Source of the DNA: Desulfobacteraceae bacterium
Lineage (GTDB): Bacteria > Desulfobacterota > Desulfobacteria > Desulfobacterales > Desulfosarcinaceae
Assembly (NCBI GenBank): GCA_013003715.1
Contig: JABDIN010000093.1
Coordinates: 48,999-112,998, forward strand
Length of the DNA stretch: 64,000 nt
Direction: 5' to 3'
Below, one piece after another: positions 18,665 through 28,725 of this stretch; positions within the stretch are counted from its first letter, which is position 1, and each line of letters starts with the position of its first letter. The notes beneath the pieces were generated by a model. The model had not been told where the DNA came from. It worked only from the letters and a program-made list of their open reading frames with translations, and did not search any database. A program made the translations under genes and the position numbers.

Positions 18665-19636
18665 TTATTGCATCGATAACTCAACGATGACTTCTGAGTC
18701 TTCCATTATAATTTTTTCCGGTATCTCAATATGAAGGTTTTTCGCTTGTCTTTCATTGATAAACACCTTGCTGTTCTTCTGAAATGCGACAGGCATATCC
18801 CCTGGACTGATCTTATGGAATAAGACCTGTTTCGCCATGGGAATCAGCAGTTCGTCAACCATTTGAAAATAGTCGCTGGACATGGCAGCAACAGCGCCTT
18901 TTCGTACGCCGGCCTTGTAAAATGAGTAAACTGGAATACCTGCATTGTCGGTAATATCTAAAAAATGATCTATATTCTCGTATAAAAGTCCGCTTGTCGC
19001 GACCACGATTGCATCAGCACCCCGCGAAACCAGCATTTGGACCATTTCGCGCAATTGAACTTTTTTGTCTATGAATTCAGCGTCAAAACCGAGCCCCAAT
19101 TCAGCACAAGCCTCTCTTGCCTCCGGTACCTCCGCCTTTCGGGACTGATTGTTTTTATCGAAAACAAATCCGGGCCGTTTTAAAGCGGGCTGGAGGATCT
19201 TATAGAGGGAGATGTGCTTTTTGATGGGGATATAATAGGACGCCCCTGAGATATTTCCCCCTGGAGGGCCAAGCGTACGGAATCCTAGTATTTTTGGATT
19301 ATTCACATTGGTATATAAGGTCGGTGTCTTGAACAGGGTGTGCTGGGCAATGATTAAGGCATCCGAAGTTCGGATGATAAGTAGATCCAATCCCCGGTTA
19401 TCAAGTGTGGACAGAACATCCGTCGAATATATTTCGTCACTTTTTCCGGAATAGTGTGAAACCGCGATGCCTTCGGATAAGGCGCGGATCCTTTCTTCGA
19501 TGTGCATGGACAGAGCATCAGGGAAGGGGGTTCTATCATCAAAATCAAAAATGGCGACCTGTTTCACCGGCGTTGCCTGGAAACCGAATAACAACAGCAT
19601 GGATAGGATGAAACCGAAAAATCGTACGAAATTCAT
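18665..19636 (-). CDS. ABC transporter substrate-binding protein (YtrF/TrpX-like, PF04392 type)
   Basis: A 323-residue exported protein. Residues 1-25 are a signal peptide, followed by a two-lobed periplasmic binding fold with ANN-like NPKILGF and the segment GGNISGASYYIP, typical of ABC_sub_bind proteins. No permease or ATPase gene lies nearby. The gene is divergent from the TTT transporter operon, so it may act as a ligand sensor or an orphan binding protein. Ligand not predictable. Confidence 0.7.
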   Translation of the reverse strand: MNFVRFFGFILSMLLLFGFQATPVKQVAIFDFDDRTPFPDALSMHIEERIRALSEGIAVSHYSGKSDEIYSTDVLSTLDNRGLDLLIIRTSDALIIAQHTLFKTPTLYTNVNNPKILGFRTLGPPGGNISGASYYIPIKKHISLYKILQPALKRPGFVFDKNNQSRKAEVPEAREACAELGLGFDAEFIDKKVQLREMVQMLVSRGADAIVVATSGLLYENIDHFLDITDNAGIPVYSFYKAGVRKGAVAAMSSDYFQMVDELLIPMAKQVLFHKISPGDMPVAFQKNSKVFINERQAKNLHIEIPEKIIMEDSEVIVELSMQ

Positions 19637-19917
19637 TTTTTTCCTGTAAGGCCTCGCATTCCGATTTTTTCAGATTTCTCTGGTTTTTCCAGTCTGATTT
19701 TATTGGAATAGCATTGCGATAATATTCCCGTAAACATGCTCACTCTTTGTCATAACCATCTGAAATAAAACAGGCATATGTTTCAGAAATTTTCCTGGTG
19801 AACTGGATTTTCATGCTTTTCATCACTCCCCGTTTCATTCGGTGGTATATGCCGCAAGCCCGCTTTAATCAAAGCATTCCAAGCAACGAGGGATTGAATG
19901 TTAACTATCAACCCACC

Positions 19918-19936
19918 TTTGGCCTCTGCTTTGCAA
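19918..19936 (+). promoter_or_regulatory. Candidate sigma-54 promoter for tctCBA
   Basis: TTTGGCCTCTGCTTTGCAA has GG and GC separated by exactly ten bases (GG 19921-19922, GC 19933-19934) and a TTTGCA -12 box. The -24 box lacks the preferred A after GGC. Transcription would start near 19946, about 190 bases before tctC. An NtrC-type regulator is encoded downstream, which agrees with sigma-54 control. The remaining 19637-20134 gap holds no credible gene. Confidence 0.55.
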
Positions 19937-20134
19937 TATTCTAACCTTTTACGACGATTGGTATGAACCCGGCAAGGTAAAAACAGCAATCCCTATTCAT
20001 CCGGCCCGGCAGGCCGGAATATCAACGGAAAAAAGGCTTCATGCCAACCACGCTATCATGGCAGCCGTGATCTGTACGTTTGGTCATTTATCAGGGGTAA
20101 ATAATACTCATATCATTGCAGAGGAGGATGAATC

Positions 20135-21136
20135 ATGTTTGGTATTAAAGATTTTTTATCAAGGCGACTAGCCCTGGCAACAATTCTAACGCTTTTGGCG
20201 GTATTATCCATTTCCGCACCAACCGTGGTAGCGGATTCAATGATAGACGAGGTTCACTTTTTAATTCCCGGCGGTGCGGGGGGTGGATGGGATTCCACCG
20301 CCCGGGGTGTGGGCAAGGCCCTCAGAGATGCAAACATCATTAAAAAAGCCTCCTATGAAAACATGTCGGGCGGTGGCGGCGGCAAGGCCCTGAACCACCT
20401 GATTTCAACAGCACGCCGACAACACGGCACGATGATGGTGAATTCCACACCCATTGTCATCCGTTCACTCACCGGTGTTTTTCCCCAATCCTTCCGGGAC
20501 TTGACACCGATTGCAGCGGTAATCGCCGACTATGCGGCTTTTGTCGTCCCCAATGATTCGAAATATAACACCTGGAAAGATGTGGTTTCAGACTTTAAAC
20601 AGGATTCAAAATCGGTTCGCATCGCCGGCGGTTCCGTTAAGGGCGGCATGGACCACTTGGTACCCGCAATGGCGATCCTGGCGGCCGGTGGAGATCCGCT
20701 CAAAGTAAGATATATTCCCTACGATGCGGGCGGCAAAGCCATGGCCGGTTTATTGTCCGGTGATACACAAGTGTTGTCCACCGGTTTTTCAGAAGCGGTC
20801 GGCCTGGCAAAGCAGGGAGAAATTCGCATAATTGCCGTCACATCGGAGGACCGGCTCCCGCAAGCACCCGAAGTGCCGACATTGAAAGAATTAGGGTACG
20901 ATATCAGTTTTGCCAATTGGCGTGGCTTTTTCGGCCCCCCCGGTCTACCCGATGAAAAAGCCGAGGCATTCCGGAGTATACTTGCCAAAATGTACGACAC
21001 CCCCGAGTGGGAAGAGGTTCGAACCGCCCGCGGATGGCAGAATCTTTATAAACCAGGTGACGATTTTTATAAATTCCTGGAAAACCAGGAAGAGGTCATC
21101 GGCAGCATGATGCGGACATTGGGATTTATCAAATAA
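20135..21136 (+). CDS. tctC: TTT-family transporter substrate-binding protein TctC
   Basis: A 333-residue periplasmic binding protein with a signal peptide ending near VVADS (about residue 33). The Bug/TctC motif PGGAGGGWDSTARGVG forms the first ligand loop, and the later NWRGFFGPPGLP segment is typical. A strong GAGGAGG precedes the ATG. It captures carboxylates such as citrate, tartrate or aromatic acids for TctAB. The true ligand is not visible. Confidence 0.9.
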   Translation: MFGIKDFLSRRLALATILTLLAVLSISAPTVVADSMIDEVHFLIPGGAGGGWDSTARGVGKALRDANIIKKASYENMSGGGGGKALNHLISTARRQHGTMMVNSTPIVIRSLTGVFPQSFRDLTPIAAVIADYAAFVVPNDSKYNTWKDVVSDFKQDSKSVRIAGGSVKGGMDHLVPAMAILAAGGDPLKVRYIPYDAGGKAMAGLLSGDTQVLSTGFSEAVGLAKQGEIRIIAVTSEDRLPQAPEVPTLKELGYDISFANWRGFFGPPGLPDEKAEAFRSILAKMYDTPEWEEVRTARGWQNLYKPGDDFYKFLENQEEVIGSMMRTLGFIK

Positions 21137-21272
21137 TCGACATTTCTGAAGTTAGTGTCCATCCGGAAATGGCCGAGATGCACAAGGCTCATTTCCGGAT
21201 AGTACGCTAATACATGGGGCGGTACGTCCTCTTCGGAGTGATTAGACCTGAACGGTTTGCCGAGGTAGCACT

Positions 21273-21788
21273 ATGTCCATGCAGCAATCATATCAAAATA
21301 TAATCTTGTCACCGGAAAAAATCGGAGCATTGTTTTTCCTTATGGTTTCAATTTCTTATGGGCTGTACGCGTTCAAAATACCTCTTACCTTGTTGTCGCA
21401 ACAAGAAACCTTCAATGCGCGGACCATGCCGTTTGCGCTGTCGGTCATCGGCTCGCTGTTGTCGGCAATGATCATTATACTGCCGCCGACGAAGCAGGAA
21501 AAACCCGAAACCTTTCATCATATTTTTTCAGGACTTGATTGGGCACGCGCATGGAAGGTGGTTACCATGATGTTTATATACGCCTTCATCATGACCTGGC
21601 TGGGATTTATCATTGCCTCCATCCTCTTTCTATGCGCCGGATTTTATCTGTTGGGGGAACGAAGAATCAAGGTATTGGTATTGGCCTCCATTCCGCTGGT
21701 GATCGGGATCTGGCTACTGATGTCTAAAATCCTTGGCATGTATATCGCCCCAGGAGAAATTTTCTACTTAATGGGGGTAATCAAATAA
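21273..21788 (+). CDS. tctB: TTT-family transporter small membrane subunit TctB
   Basis: A 171-residue protein with four hydrophobic segments, including FALSVIGSLLSAMIIILPP and two late segments, matching TctB size and topology. Its stop overlaps the tctA start (TAATG), implying translational coupling. It assists the large TctA subunit in ion-driven uptake. Confidence 0.85.
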   Translation: MSMQQSYQNIILSPEKIGALFFLMVSISYGLYAFKIPLTLLSQQETFNARTMPFALSVIGSLLSAMIIILPPTKQEKPETFHHIFSGLDWARAWKVVTMMFIYAFIMTWLGFIIASILFLCAGFYLLGERRIKVLVLASIPLVIGIWLLMSKILGMYIAPGEIFYLMGVIK

Positions 21789-23347
21789 TGTGGGAAGGAC
21801 TCTTTTCCGGAATGATGGTCGGCATCCAAACAACCTTGGTTCCATTTAATATGGCCATCGTCTTGTTCGGATGTTTTGTCGGCAGTTTTATCGGTATGTT
21901 GCCCGGATTAGGCCCCATTACCGCGGTTGCCTTAATGATCCCGGTTACTTACAGCTTGGAACCCTCAAGCGGCATGGTGTTGCTGGCCGGTGTCTACTAT
22001 GGGGCCATCTTCGGTGGCAGTACCTGCTCCATTCTGATCAATGCACCAGGTGAGGCGGCCACAGTGGCCACAGCGATCGACGGCTACCCGCTGGCCCAAA
22101 AAGGAAAGCCGGGAAAAGCACTGGCTATCGCCGCCTATTCCTCATTCTCGGGTGGCACCATCGCAGTGGTGCTGCTCATGATCGCGGCACCGGCGATGGC
22201 GATGGTGGCCAAAAATTTCCAATCGTCCGATTATTTTGCATTAATGGTTCTGGGGCTGACGGCTGTGTCTGCTTTTGCCGGAAAAGGAGGATTTTTAAAA
22301 GCATTGTTAATGACCGTCGTGGGACTCATGCTGGCCACCATTGGCACGGATCAAACTTCCGGTGTTCAACGCTTCACTTTCGGCAGTATCAATCTGCTGG
22401 ACGGGCTGAGCTTCCTGATGCTGGCCATGGCCACCTTCGCCATAACGGAAGCCTTGATGATGGTATTAAAAAAACAAGATTCCACCCAGGTGTTCGATTC
22501 GAAAAACATAGGTAATATTAGTGACTTGAGAGTGACGAAAGCAGAATTCAAAAAAATTGCTCCCACCGTCGGCCGCAGTTCGCTGTTGGGCTTTTTCATT
22601 GGCGCTCTGCCCGGCGCCGGTGCTACGCTGGGATCCTTTCTGTCTTATGGGATGGAACGCAACCTGGCCAGCCGTGAGGATAAGAAAGAGTTCGGAAAGG
22701 GAAGCATCATTGGTCTGGCTGCACCTGAAACCGGCAACAACGCTGCCAGTACCGGATCCTTTGTACCCTTGTTGACATTGGGAATACCTGGTTCCGGTAC
22801 CACGGCGGTCATGCTCGGCGCGTTGATCGCTTATGGGATTGAGCCCGGTCCGCGTATGTTTGTTGAACGGCCGGAGGTTTTCTGGGCCGTGATCATGTCC
22901 ATGTATTTGGGTAATGTTTTCCTGCTTATTCTCAATTTGCCGTTAATCCCCTATTTCGCGAGATTGCTGGCGGTACCGAGAACGGTGTTAATTCCGTCGA
23001 TAGCCTTTTTTTCCATTATTGGTGTATATCTGATCACTTTTAATACCTTCGACATATATATGATGATAGGGATTTCGGTGATTGCTTTACTCGCTCGTCT
23101 GCTGAATTATCCTATGGCTCCAATTCTGCTTGGATTTATTCTGGGCGGTTTAATGGAAGATAATCTCAGAAGGTCATTAATGATTTATGACGGGTCGCTG
23201 GCTTTTTTATGGCAACGGCCAACCACCCTGGCGATCAACTTAATCACTGTGATTGTCATGGCTTCTCCCCTCATTCAATTGCTCCTGGAAAGAAGAAAAA
23301 ACCGGTTCACCGACGCCGACAGCGGATCCACGGGCACGCGGGGTTGA
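21788..23347 (+). CDS. tctA: TTT-family transporter large membrane subunit TctA
   Basis: A 519-residue polytopic permease with 10-12 hydrophobic segments. The conserved signatures MLPGLGPITAVALMIP and the repeat GALPGAGATLGSFLSYG are present, with a GIPGSGTTAVMLGAL segment in the second half. These glycine-rich loops mark TctA. With TctB and TctC it forms a secondary uptake system for carboxylates. It ends the operon, with regulatory genes following 320 bases later. Confidence 0.93.
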   Translation: MWEGLFSGMMVGIQTTLVPFNMAIVLFGCFVGSFIGMLPGLGPITAVALMIPVTYSLEPSSGMVLLAGVYYGAIFGGSTCSILINAPGEAATVATAIDGYPLAQKGKPGKALAIAAYSSFSGGTIAVVLLMIAAPAMAMVAKNFQSSDYFALMVLGLTAVSAFAGKGGFLKALLMTVVGLMLATIGTDQTSGVQRFTFGSINLLDGLSFLMLAMATFAITEALMMVLKKQDSTQVFDSKNIGNISDLRVTKAEFKKIAPTVGRSSLLGFFIGALPGAGATLGSFLSYGMERNLASREDKKEFGKGSIIGLAAPETGNNAASTGSFVPLLTLGIPGSGTTAVMLGALIAYGIEPGPRMFVERPEVFWAVIMSMYLGNVFLLILNLPLIPYFARLLAVPRTVLIPSIAFFSIIGVYLITFNTFDIYMMIGISVIALLARLLNYPMAPILLGFILGGLMEDNLRRSLMIYDGSLAFLWQRPTTLAINLITVIVMASPLIQLLLERRKNRFTDADSGSTGTRG

Positions 23348-23481
23348 CTTAAACGGCACGCCTGCTCAATAAGGTAATCATCTGCCATTTGATCGAACAA
23401 CCACTTCAAAAAAGGCGGGTGTTTCGTCATTCATTTCAGGCCCCCACTGTTCCGTACCGGTATGAATTCACAACAGACCTC

Positions 23482-23511
23482 TTGATAAAACAATCCACGG
23501 ACACGTATTAT
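23482..23511 (+). promoter_or_regulatory. Candidate sigma-70 promoter for the two-component genes
   Basis: TTGATA (23482-23487) and TATTAT (23506-23511) are separated by 18 bases in the gap after tctA. Each differs from consensus at one base. This would let the kinase/regulator pair be transcribed apart from tctCBA. Confidence 0.4.
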
Positions 23512-23667
23512 GATACCAGCATGCAGGCGCTATTAATAGATCACCGGTGAGACCGAAGTATCTTGGCACACCGGATCACACTCAAGGGCGAATTTTAAAC
23601 GACGAGCGGCCTTGCCCGCATGCGAAATGCCTGTTACCCGAAAATCAGCGAAAGGGATGATGGTTCC

Positions 23668-26229
23668 ATGTTTCAATTCAAAAAAACATCCAGACGATCC
23701 ATATCCAAAGATTTGACCATCGGACTTATTCTTGTGGTTATGGCGGTTTCTTCACTGGCGTTGATTACGGCTTATGTCATTGCTTCCAAAAAAGCTGAAA
23801 CCGAGTTGCAGGCAAAAGCGGATGAGTATATTGATTTCTTGAAAAACACACTGGTTCTACCCATATGGAATTATGATTTTGAAACGATTGACGCTGTCTG
23901 CAAAACCTACCTGCAAAACGATCTGATCGCCGGTATCAATGTATCGGACCACCGGCATCGAATTAACGTGGATGTCAAAAAACAGGATATGCATCCGTCA
24001 ACCATGCGCTCCGCCATACTTGTTCACAACAATATCCCCATAGCCGAGGTTCGGATTTCATTGGCCTTGGGATACTTGTCCAAATTTAATCGTCAGATTT
24101 TCTGGTCTTTTGCCCTGACCATCCTGATGAATTTAATTATACTCCTGATCATGACGGGATTTATATTGAGAACGGTTCTGAAGCGACCATTGGATAAATT
24201 GAACCTTATGGTTGACGACTATGCCGCCGGCAAGCACCCCACATTCAGCAAATATATTTCTCATGTTGAGTTCAAATCATTGGTACAAACACTAGATGAA
24301 ATGGGTCAAAAAATCAGGCTTCAGGTCTCCACCATTCAAAGGGCGGAAAAGAAATACCGGGGTATATTCGAGAATGCCATAGAGGGTATCTATCAATCTA
24401 CCCCGGAAGGACGTATCCTCAGTGCAAACCCGGCTTACGCCCAAATCCTCGGTTACGACTCAGCACAAGTTCTGATGTCGGAGGTGACGAATATCGGCAC
24501 ACAACACTGGGTGGATTCGGATCACCGCAAGATCTTTGTCCGACAGATCCGGGAAAATAAGGTCGTTTCCAGCTTCGAAACCCGCCTGCGCCGTAGAGAT
24601 GGTAAGGTAATTTGGGCGGCTATTAATGCTCGGCCAATATACGATCATAGTGGTAACCTGCTTCGTTTTGAAGGCATGGTTCAGGATATACACCATCGAA
24701 AAAAAACCGAGGCTCAACTTCAACGGTTATCCACGGCTGTCGAACAGGTGGCCGAAAATATTTTTATTACCAATGACCAGGGCGTATTGTCGTACGTAAA
24801 CCCGGCGTTTGAGAAAAGCACCGGGCATGATAAAACAAATCTGATCGGCCTGAAACCGGCAACATTGGCTGCAGATGATATAGTGGCCAAAACCTATGTC
24901 AACATCTGGGAGACGGTCTCTAACGGGAAAGTTTGGATTGGCCGGCTCACCAACAAACGAAAAAACGGTGATTTTTTCATCGTCGATTCTACGGTTTCAC
25001 CGATCAAAAGCCATTCCGGACGTTTTTTGGGTTATGTGGCCGTTAATAGAGATGTGACTGATAGAATACAATTTGAAAACCAACTGCGTCAATCCCAAAA
25101 AATGGAGGCCATCGGCACACTCGCCGGTGGTATCGCTCACGATTTCAACAATATCCTGGGAGTGATTATCGGGTGCAGTGAATTGGCCATGGACAACCTT
25201 CCCGGGTCCCATATCGCCAGGATGGACATGGAAAAAGTGCTCGACGCCGGGCTCAGGGCCAAAGCGTTGGTCAGACAAATCCTCACATTCAGCCGACAGA
25301 CCGAAGGTGCACAGAAGCCCCTGATCTTGAAACCTTTCATAAAAGAAGTTATAAAATTCCTCCAAACCACTCTGCCGCCCACTGTGGATCTAAACTTGAT
25401 CTTTGACACCGGGGATAAAGCGATACTCGCCGATCCCACGGAGATTCAGCAAATATTAATGAATCTATGCGCCAATGCCGCCCAGGCAATGGCCCCGGAC
25501 GGGGGGACTATTCATGTCACCCTGTCCGAACATCACATAGAAGCCAATTCGGCATCCCTCACAGCCGATATAAATCCCGGACCCTATTTAAAACTAACGG
25601 TTAGTGACAATGGCGAAGGTATTTCCAAGGATATCGTTGATCGGATTTTTGATCCATTTTATACAACCAAACGCGTTGGAGAGGGGACAGGGCTCGGCCT
25701 AAGCGTGGTTCACGGCATTGTGAAAAAGTATTCGGGCTCCATCCGCGTGGATAGTTCAATCGACCACGGCGCCTCATTTGACATTTTGCTGCCGAGACTT
25801 GAGCATCCGGGTTTTGCCATCGTTACGGAAATCGCTTCGGAACCGCCGGGCGGTAGCGAAAGAATTCTTCTGATTGAAAACGAAGCCGTTCTGGCCGATA
25901 TTCTGCAACGGATCCTCACCGGTTTAGGGTATCAGGTGCAGACATTTGTCAATAGTCAAAAAGCCCTCGATTATTTTGATAAAAATTCCGGGGGCCTCGA
26001 TTTGGTGATTGCGGATCAGAATATGCGTCCCCACAGCGGGACAGAACTGACCACCCGTTTAAAAAAAATCAATCCGAAAATTCCCATTGTGTTATATTCC
26101 GGCATGATAAATCAATTTCTACAGGAGGAGGCGAAACGAGTGGGTGTGAAGTTGCTGCTCCCAAAACCGTTAAACCGTGTGGAAATGGCATTTGAGATCC
26201 GAAAGGTTTTCGATGGAACAGAAGAATAG
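23668..26229 (+). CDS. Hybrid sensor histidine kinase (Cache-PAS-PAS-HisKA-HATPase-REC)
   Basis: An 853-residue kinase, counting from the ATG at 23668; an ATG at 23620 lacks a ribosome site. Two membrane helices (about 17-39 and 145-167) flank a periplasmic sensor with the LPIWNYDFETI motif of Cache-type domains. A HAMP-like linker, two PAS domains, the H-box GGIAHDFNNIL and an ATPase domain with GEGTGLGLSVV follow. A C-terminal receiver has VIADQNM and LLPKPLN. The last 17 bases overlap the NtrC-type regulator. It probably senses a carboxylate and controls tctCBA. Confidence 0.85.
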   Translation: MFQFKKTSRRSISKDLTIGLILVVMAVSSLALITAYVIASKKAETELQAKADEYIDFLKNTLVLPIWNYDFETIDAVCKTYLQNDLIAGINVSDHRHRINVDVKKQDMHPSTMRSAILVHNNIPIAEVRISLALGYLSKFNRQIFWSFALTILMNLIILLIMTGFILRTVLKRPLDKLNLMVDDYAAGKHPTFSKYISHVEFKSLVQTLDEMGQKIRLQVSTIQRAEKKYRGIFENAIEGIYQSTPEGRILSANPAYAQILGYDSAQVLMSEVTNIGTQHWVDSDHRKIFVRQIRENKVVSSFETRLRRRDGKVIWAAINARPIYDHSGNLLRFEGMVQDIHHRKKTEAQLQRLSTAVEQVAENIFITNDQGVLSYVNPAFEKSTGHDKTNLIGLKPATLAADDIVAKTYVNIWETVSNGKVWIGRLTNKRKNGDFFIVDSTVSPIKSHSGRFLGYVAVNRDVTDRIQFENQLRQSQKMEAIGTLAGGIAHDFNNILGVIIGCSELAMDNLPGSHIARMDMEKVLDAGLRAKALVRQILTFSRQTEGAQKPLILKPFIKEVIKFLQTTLPPTVDLNLIFDTGDKAILADPTEIQQILMNLCANAAQAMAPDGGTIHVTLSEHHIEANSASLTADINPGPYLKLTVSDNGEGISKDIVDRIFDPFYTTKRVGEGTGLGLSVVHGIVKKYSGSIRVDSSIDHGASFDILLPRLEHPGFAIVTEIASEPPGGSERILLIENEAVLADILQRILTGLGYQVQTFVNSQKALDYFDKNSGGLDLVIADQNMRPHSGTELTTRLKKINPKIPIVLYSGMINQFLQEEAKRVGVKLLLPKPLNRVEMAFEIRKVFDGTEE

Positions 26230-27652
26230 CAAAGAAAAACGGACACCAAAGGCCAGGATACTCATTATAGATGATGATGAGGGGATGACGTATACCCTTC
26301 AACGAATGGCTCAGGAGGAAGGACACAAGGCAGATGTCGCTTCAAACTTGACACAAGGTATTCCCCTTGTTCTCGAGGGCGAGTATGATGTCTTATTCCT
26401 CGATGTCCGCCTACCGGATGGCAGCGGCATTGATACAATCCCCAAAATTCAGTCCAGCCCCTTTCCCCCTGAAATCATCATTATCACGGCGTATACGGAT
26501 AAGGGCGGGGCGCAGACAGCGCTTAAAAGCGGTGTGTGGGATTATATAGAAAAACCGGTTCGGATAAACGCACTAAAGCTCTCCTTGAAACGAGCGCTCC
26601 AATATCGAAGCCAAAAAAACACCCTTGAAAAACCATTGACCATAGAACGAAACGGTATAATTGGAGACAGTTTCAAATTTTTGATGTGTATCACCTTGAT
26701 GGCCCATGCCGCAAAAAGTGAAACCAATGTCCTGATCAGTGGTGAGACCGGAACCGGCAAAGAACTTTTTGCCAAAGCCATTCACCACAACAGCGCCCGG
26801 GCGGAAGGACCGTTTATCGTGGTGGATTGTGCATCGCTGCCTCAAAATCTGGCCGAAAGCATCCTTTTCGGACATATCAGGGGCGCATACACGGGTGCGG
26901 ATTCGGATCGGATCGGCCTGATAAAAGAGGCCGACGGTGGAACCCTGTTCCTTGATGAAGTCGGTGAGTTACCTGTGTCCCTGCAAAAAACATTTTTAAG
27001 GGTTCTTCAGGAAAGACGATTTCGGCCGGTGGGCAGCAAAAAAGAGGTTAAAAGCAATTTCAGGCTGGTATCCGCAACCAATAGAGACCTGTCGGCTGAA
27101 GTTGACGCCGACAATTTCAGAAAGGATCTGTTATTTCGACTGCGAACTTTTGTAATTGATCTCCCGGCGTTGAGGGAGCGAATCAAAGACATTCGTGAGA
27201 TAATTAATTACCACGTGGAAAAATTTTGTCAAAAGTCGGAACAATCGCACATACATATCTCAGAAGAGGTTTTTGAGATCCTTTGCGAATACGATTGGCC
27301 TGGCAATGTGCGTGAACTGGTTAATACACTGGAAAGTGCCTTGGCACTTGAGCCATCCTGCCCGACGCTCTATCCTAAACACCTGCCCGAGTATATTCGT
27401 GCGCATTCCATAACCGAGACCCACCAAACCTTACCCAAAGAGGCTGAGAAGAAGTACCGAGTGGTGGATGGAATGGTTAACACCAGTGACTTTCCGACTA
27501 TAAAAGTCTATCGCAAACGCGCTTCGGAACAGGCTGAACGAGAATATATAAATGAGTTAATCCGGGTAACCGGCGATGATATCGAAAAAGCCTGTCAAAT
27601 GTCAGGGCTAAAGCGTGCGCGTTTGTATGAACTGATAAAAAAATACAGATAG
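26213..27652 (+). CDS. Sigma-54-dependent response regulator (NtrC family)
   Basis: A 479-residue regulator: receiver (phospho-acceptor Asp64 in LFLDVRLP, Lys114), AAA+ domain with Walker A GETGTGK at 177-183 and GAYTGA at 224-229, and a Fis-type helix-turn-helix at the C-terminus ([19 protein letters not shown]). GAYTGA replaces the commoner GAFTGA, a tolerated change. I use the ATG at 26213, after GAAAGG. It pairs with the preceding kinase and is the natural activator for the sigma-54 promoter before tctC. Confidence 0.9.
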   Translation: MEQKNSKEKRTPKARILIIDDDEGMTYTLQRMAQEEGHKADVASNLTQGIPLVLEGEYDVLFLDVRLPDGSGIDTIPKIQSSPFPPEIIIITAYTDKGGAQTALKSGVWDYIEKPVRINALKLSLKRALQYRSQKNTLEKPLTIERNGIIGDSFKFLMCITLMAHAAKSETNVLISGETGTGKELFAKAIHHNSARAEGPFIVVDCASLPQNLAESILFGHIRGAYTGADSDRIGLIKEADGGTLFLDEVGELPVSLQKTFLRVLQERRFRPVGSKKEVKSNFRLVSATNRDLSAEVDADNFRKDLLFRLRTFVIDLPALRERIKDIREIINYHVEKFCQKSEQSHIHISEEVFEILCEYDWPGNVRELVNTLESALALEPSCPTLYPKHLPEYIRAHSITETHQTLPKEAEKKYRVVDGMVNTSDFPTIKVYRKRASEQAEREYINELIRVTGDDIEKACQMSGLKRARLYELIKKYR

Positions 27653-27696
27653 ACCGTCGATCACCGGTTGCCGGCATTTCGCCGGCTGGAAAGATC

Positions 27697-28641
27697 TCAG
27701 GCGAGTATCTTCGACATCACTTCTCCGTCCAAATTTCCACCGCTGAGGATAATGCCCACGCGGCCACCGCTGGCATCTATTTTTCCGGAAAGGATTGCGG
27801 CCACCCCTAAAACACCCGAGGGTTCCACCACGAGTTTCATCCGGTAGAACAAAAATCGGACGGCATCCATGATATCGTCCTCGGAAACGGTTTTCATATC
27901 ATTCACATATTCCAGCACCAGAGGAAAGGTGATTTTACCGAGGGACGGTGTTCGGGTACCATCGGCGATGGTCGAGGGGTTTTTCACCGTGTGCAGTTGT
28001 TTGGTATGGAAAGAGCGCACGGCGTCATCGGCCACTTCCGGTTCGATCCCGACAACCGTGCACTTGGGGGCCATGTGCCTGGCGGCGATGGCCGAACCGC
28101 TGAGCAGACCGCCCCCGCCGCAGGGCACCAGCAGCAAATCCAGGGGGCCTTTACATTCGAACAACTCCAGGGCGGCGGTTCCCTGACCGGCCACGACATC
28201 CGGATGATCAAAAGGGGGGATCAGGGTATAGCCTTTTTCCTTCCGGAGCCGGGCGGAAATATTCTCCCGGGTGTCATTTTCGGAATCATAACTCACCACC
28301 GTGGCACCATATGCTTCAGTGGCAGCGCGTTTGATTGCCGGCGCATCCTGCGGCATGACGATGATGGTTCGAATACCGAGGAGACGACCCACCAGGGCAA
28401 CGGCCTGGGCGTGATTGCCGGAGGAGTGGGTGAGAACACCTTTTTCCCGATCCGCCCCGGAAAGCTTGCTCATGGCATTAAACGCACCCCGGAATTTGAA
28501 GGCACCGGCACGCTGGAAATTCTCACATTTGAGAAAAACATCGGCACCGGTTTTTTTATTCAATGTTCGGGAGGTCATCACCGGTGTCCGCTGGTGATGG
28601 CCCGATAGACGGCGTTTGGCATCGAGCACAGCCTGAATCAT
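27697..28641 (-). CDS. PLP-dependent threonine/serine dehydratase or serine racemase
   Basis: A 314-residue fold-type II PLP enzyme. Lys49 in the segment ENFQRAGAFKFRGA is the Schiff-base lysine, SSGNHAQ at 73-79 binds the substrate carboxylate, and the GGGGLLSG loop holds the cofactor phosphate. There is no C-terminal ACT domain, so it resembles catabolic threonine dehydratase or serine racemase rather than the feedback-regulated biosynthetic IlvA. The two activities cannot be told apart from sequence alone. Confidence 0.85.
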   Translation of the reverse strand: MIQAVLDAKRRLSGHHQRTPVMTSRTLNKKTGADVFLKCENFQRAGAFKFRGAFNAMSKLSGADREKGVLTHSSGNHAQAVALVGRLLGIRTIIVMPQDAPAIKRAATEAYGATVVSYDSENDTRENISARLRKEKGYTLIPPFDHPDVVAGQGTAALELFECKGPLDLLLVPCGGGGLLSGSAIAARHMAPKCTVVGIEPEVADDAVRSFHTKQLHTVKNPSTIADGTRTPSLGKITFPLVLEYVNDMKTVSEDDIMDAVRFLFYRMKLVVEPSGVLGVAAILSGKIDASGGRVGIILSGGNLDGEVMSKILA

Positions 28642-28725
28642 AACTCTTGTCCTTGGTCGGCCCGGCTGGCCGCCGAGACCGGTTAAACGGGTATGCGTAG
28701 GGCCACGATAAGAATATCCGGTGTG

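Noticed and set aside
19783..19989. A 68-codon minus-strand frame upstream of tctC
   Set aside because: It overlaps the candidate sigma-54 promoter, lacks a ribosome site and matches no family; probably chance or a relic.
27661..27690. GCCGGC inverted repeat between the NtrC-type regulator and the PLP enzyme gene as a terminator
   Set aside because: The 6-bp stem has no T tract on either strand, so I did not list it.
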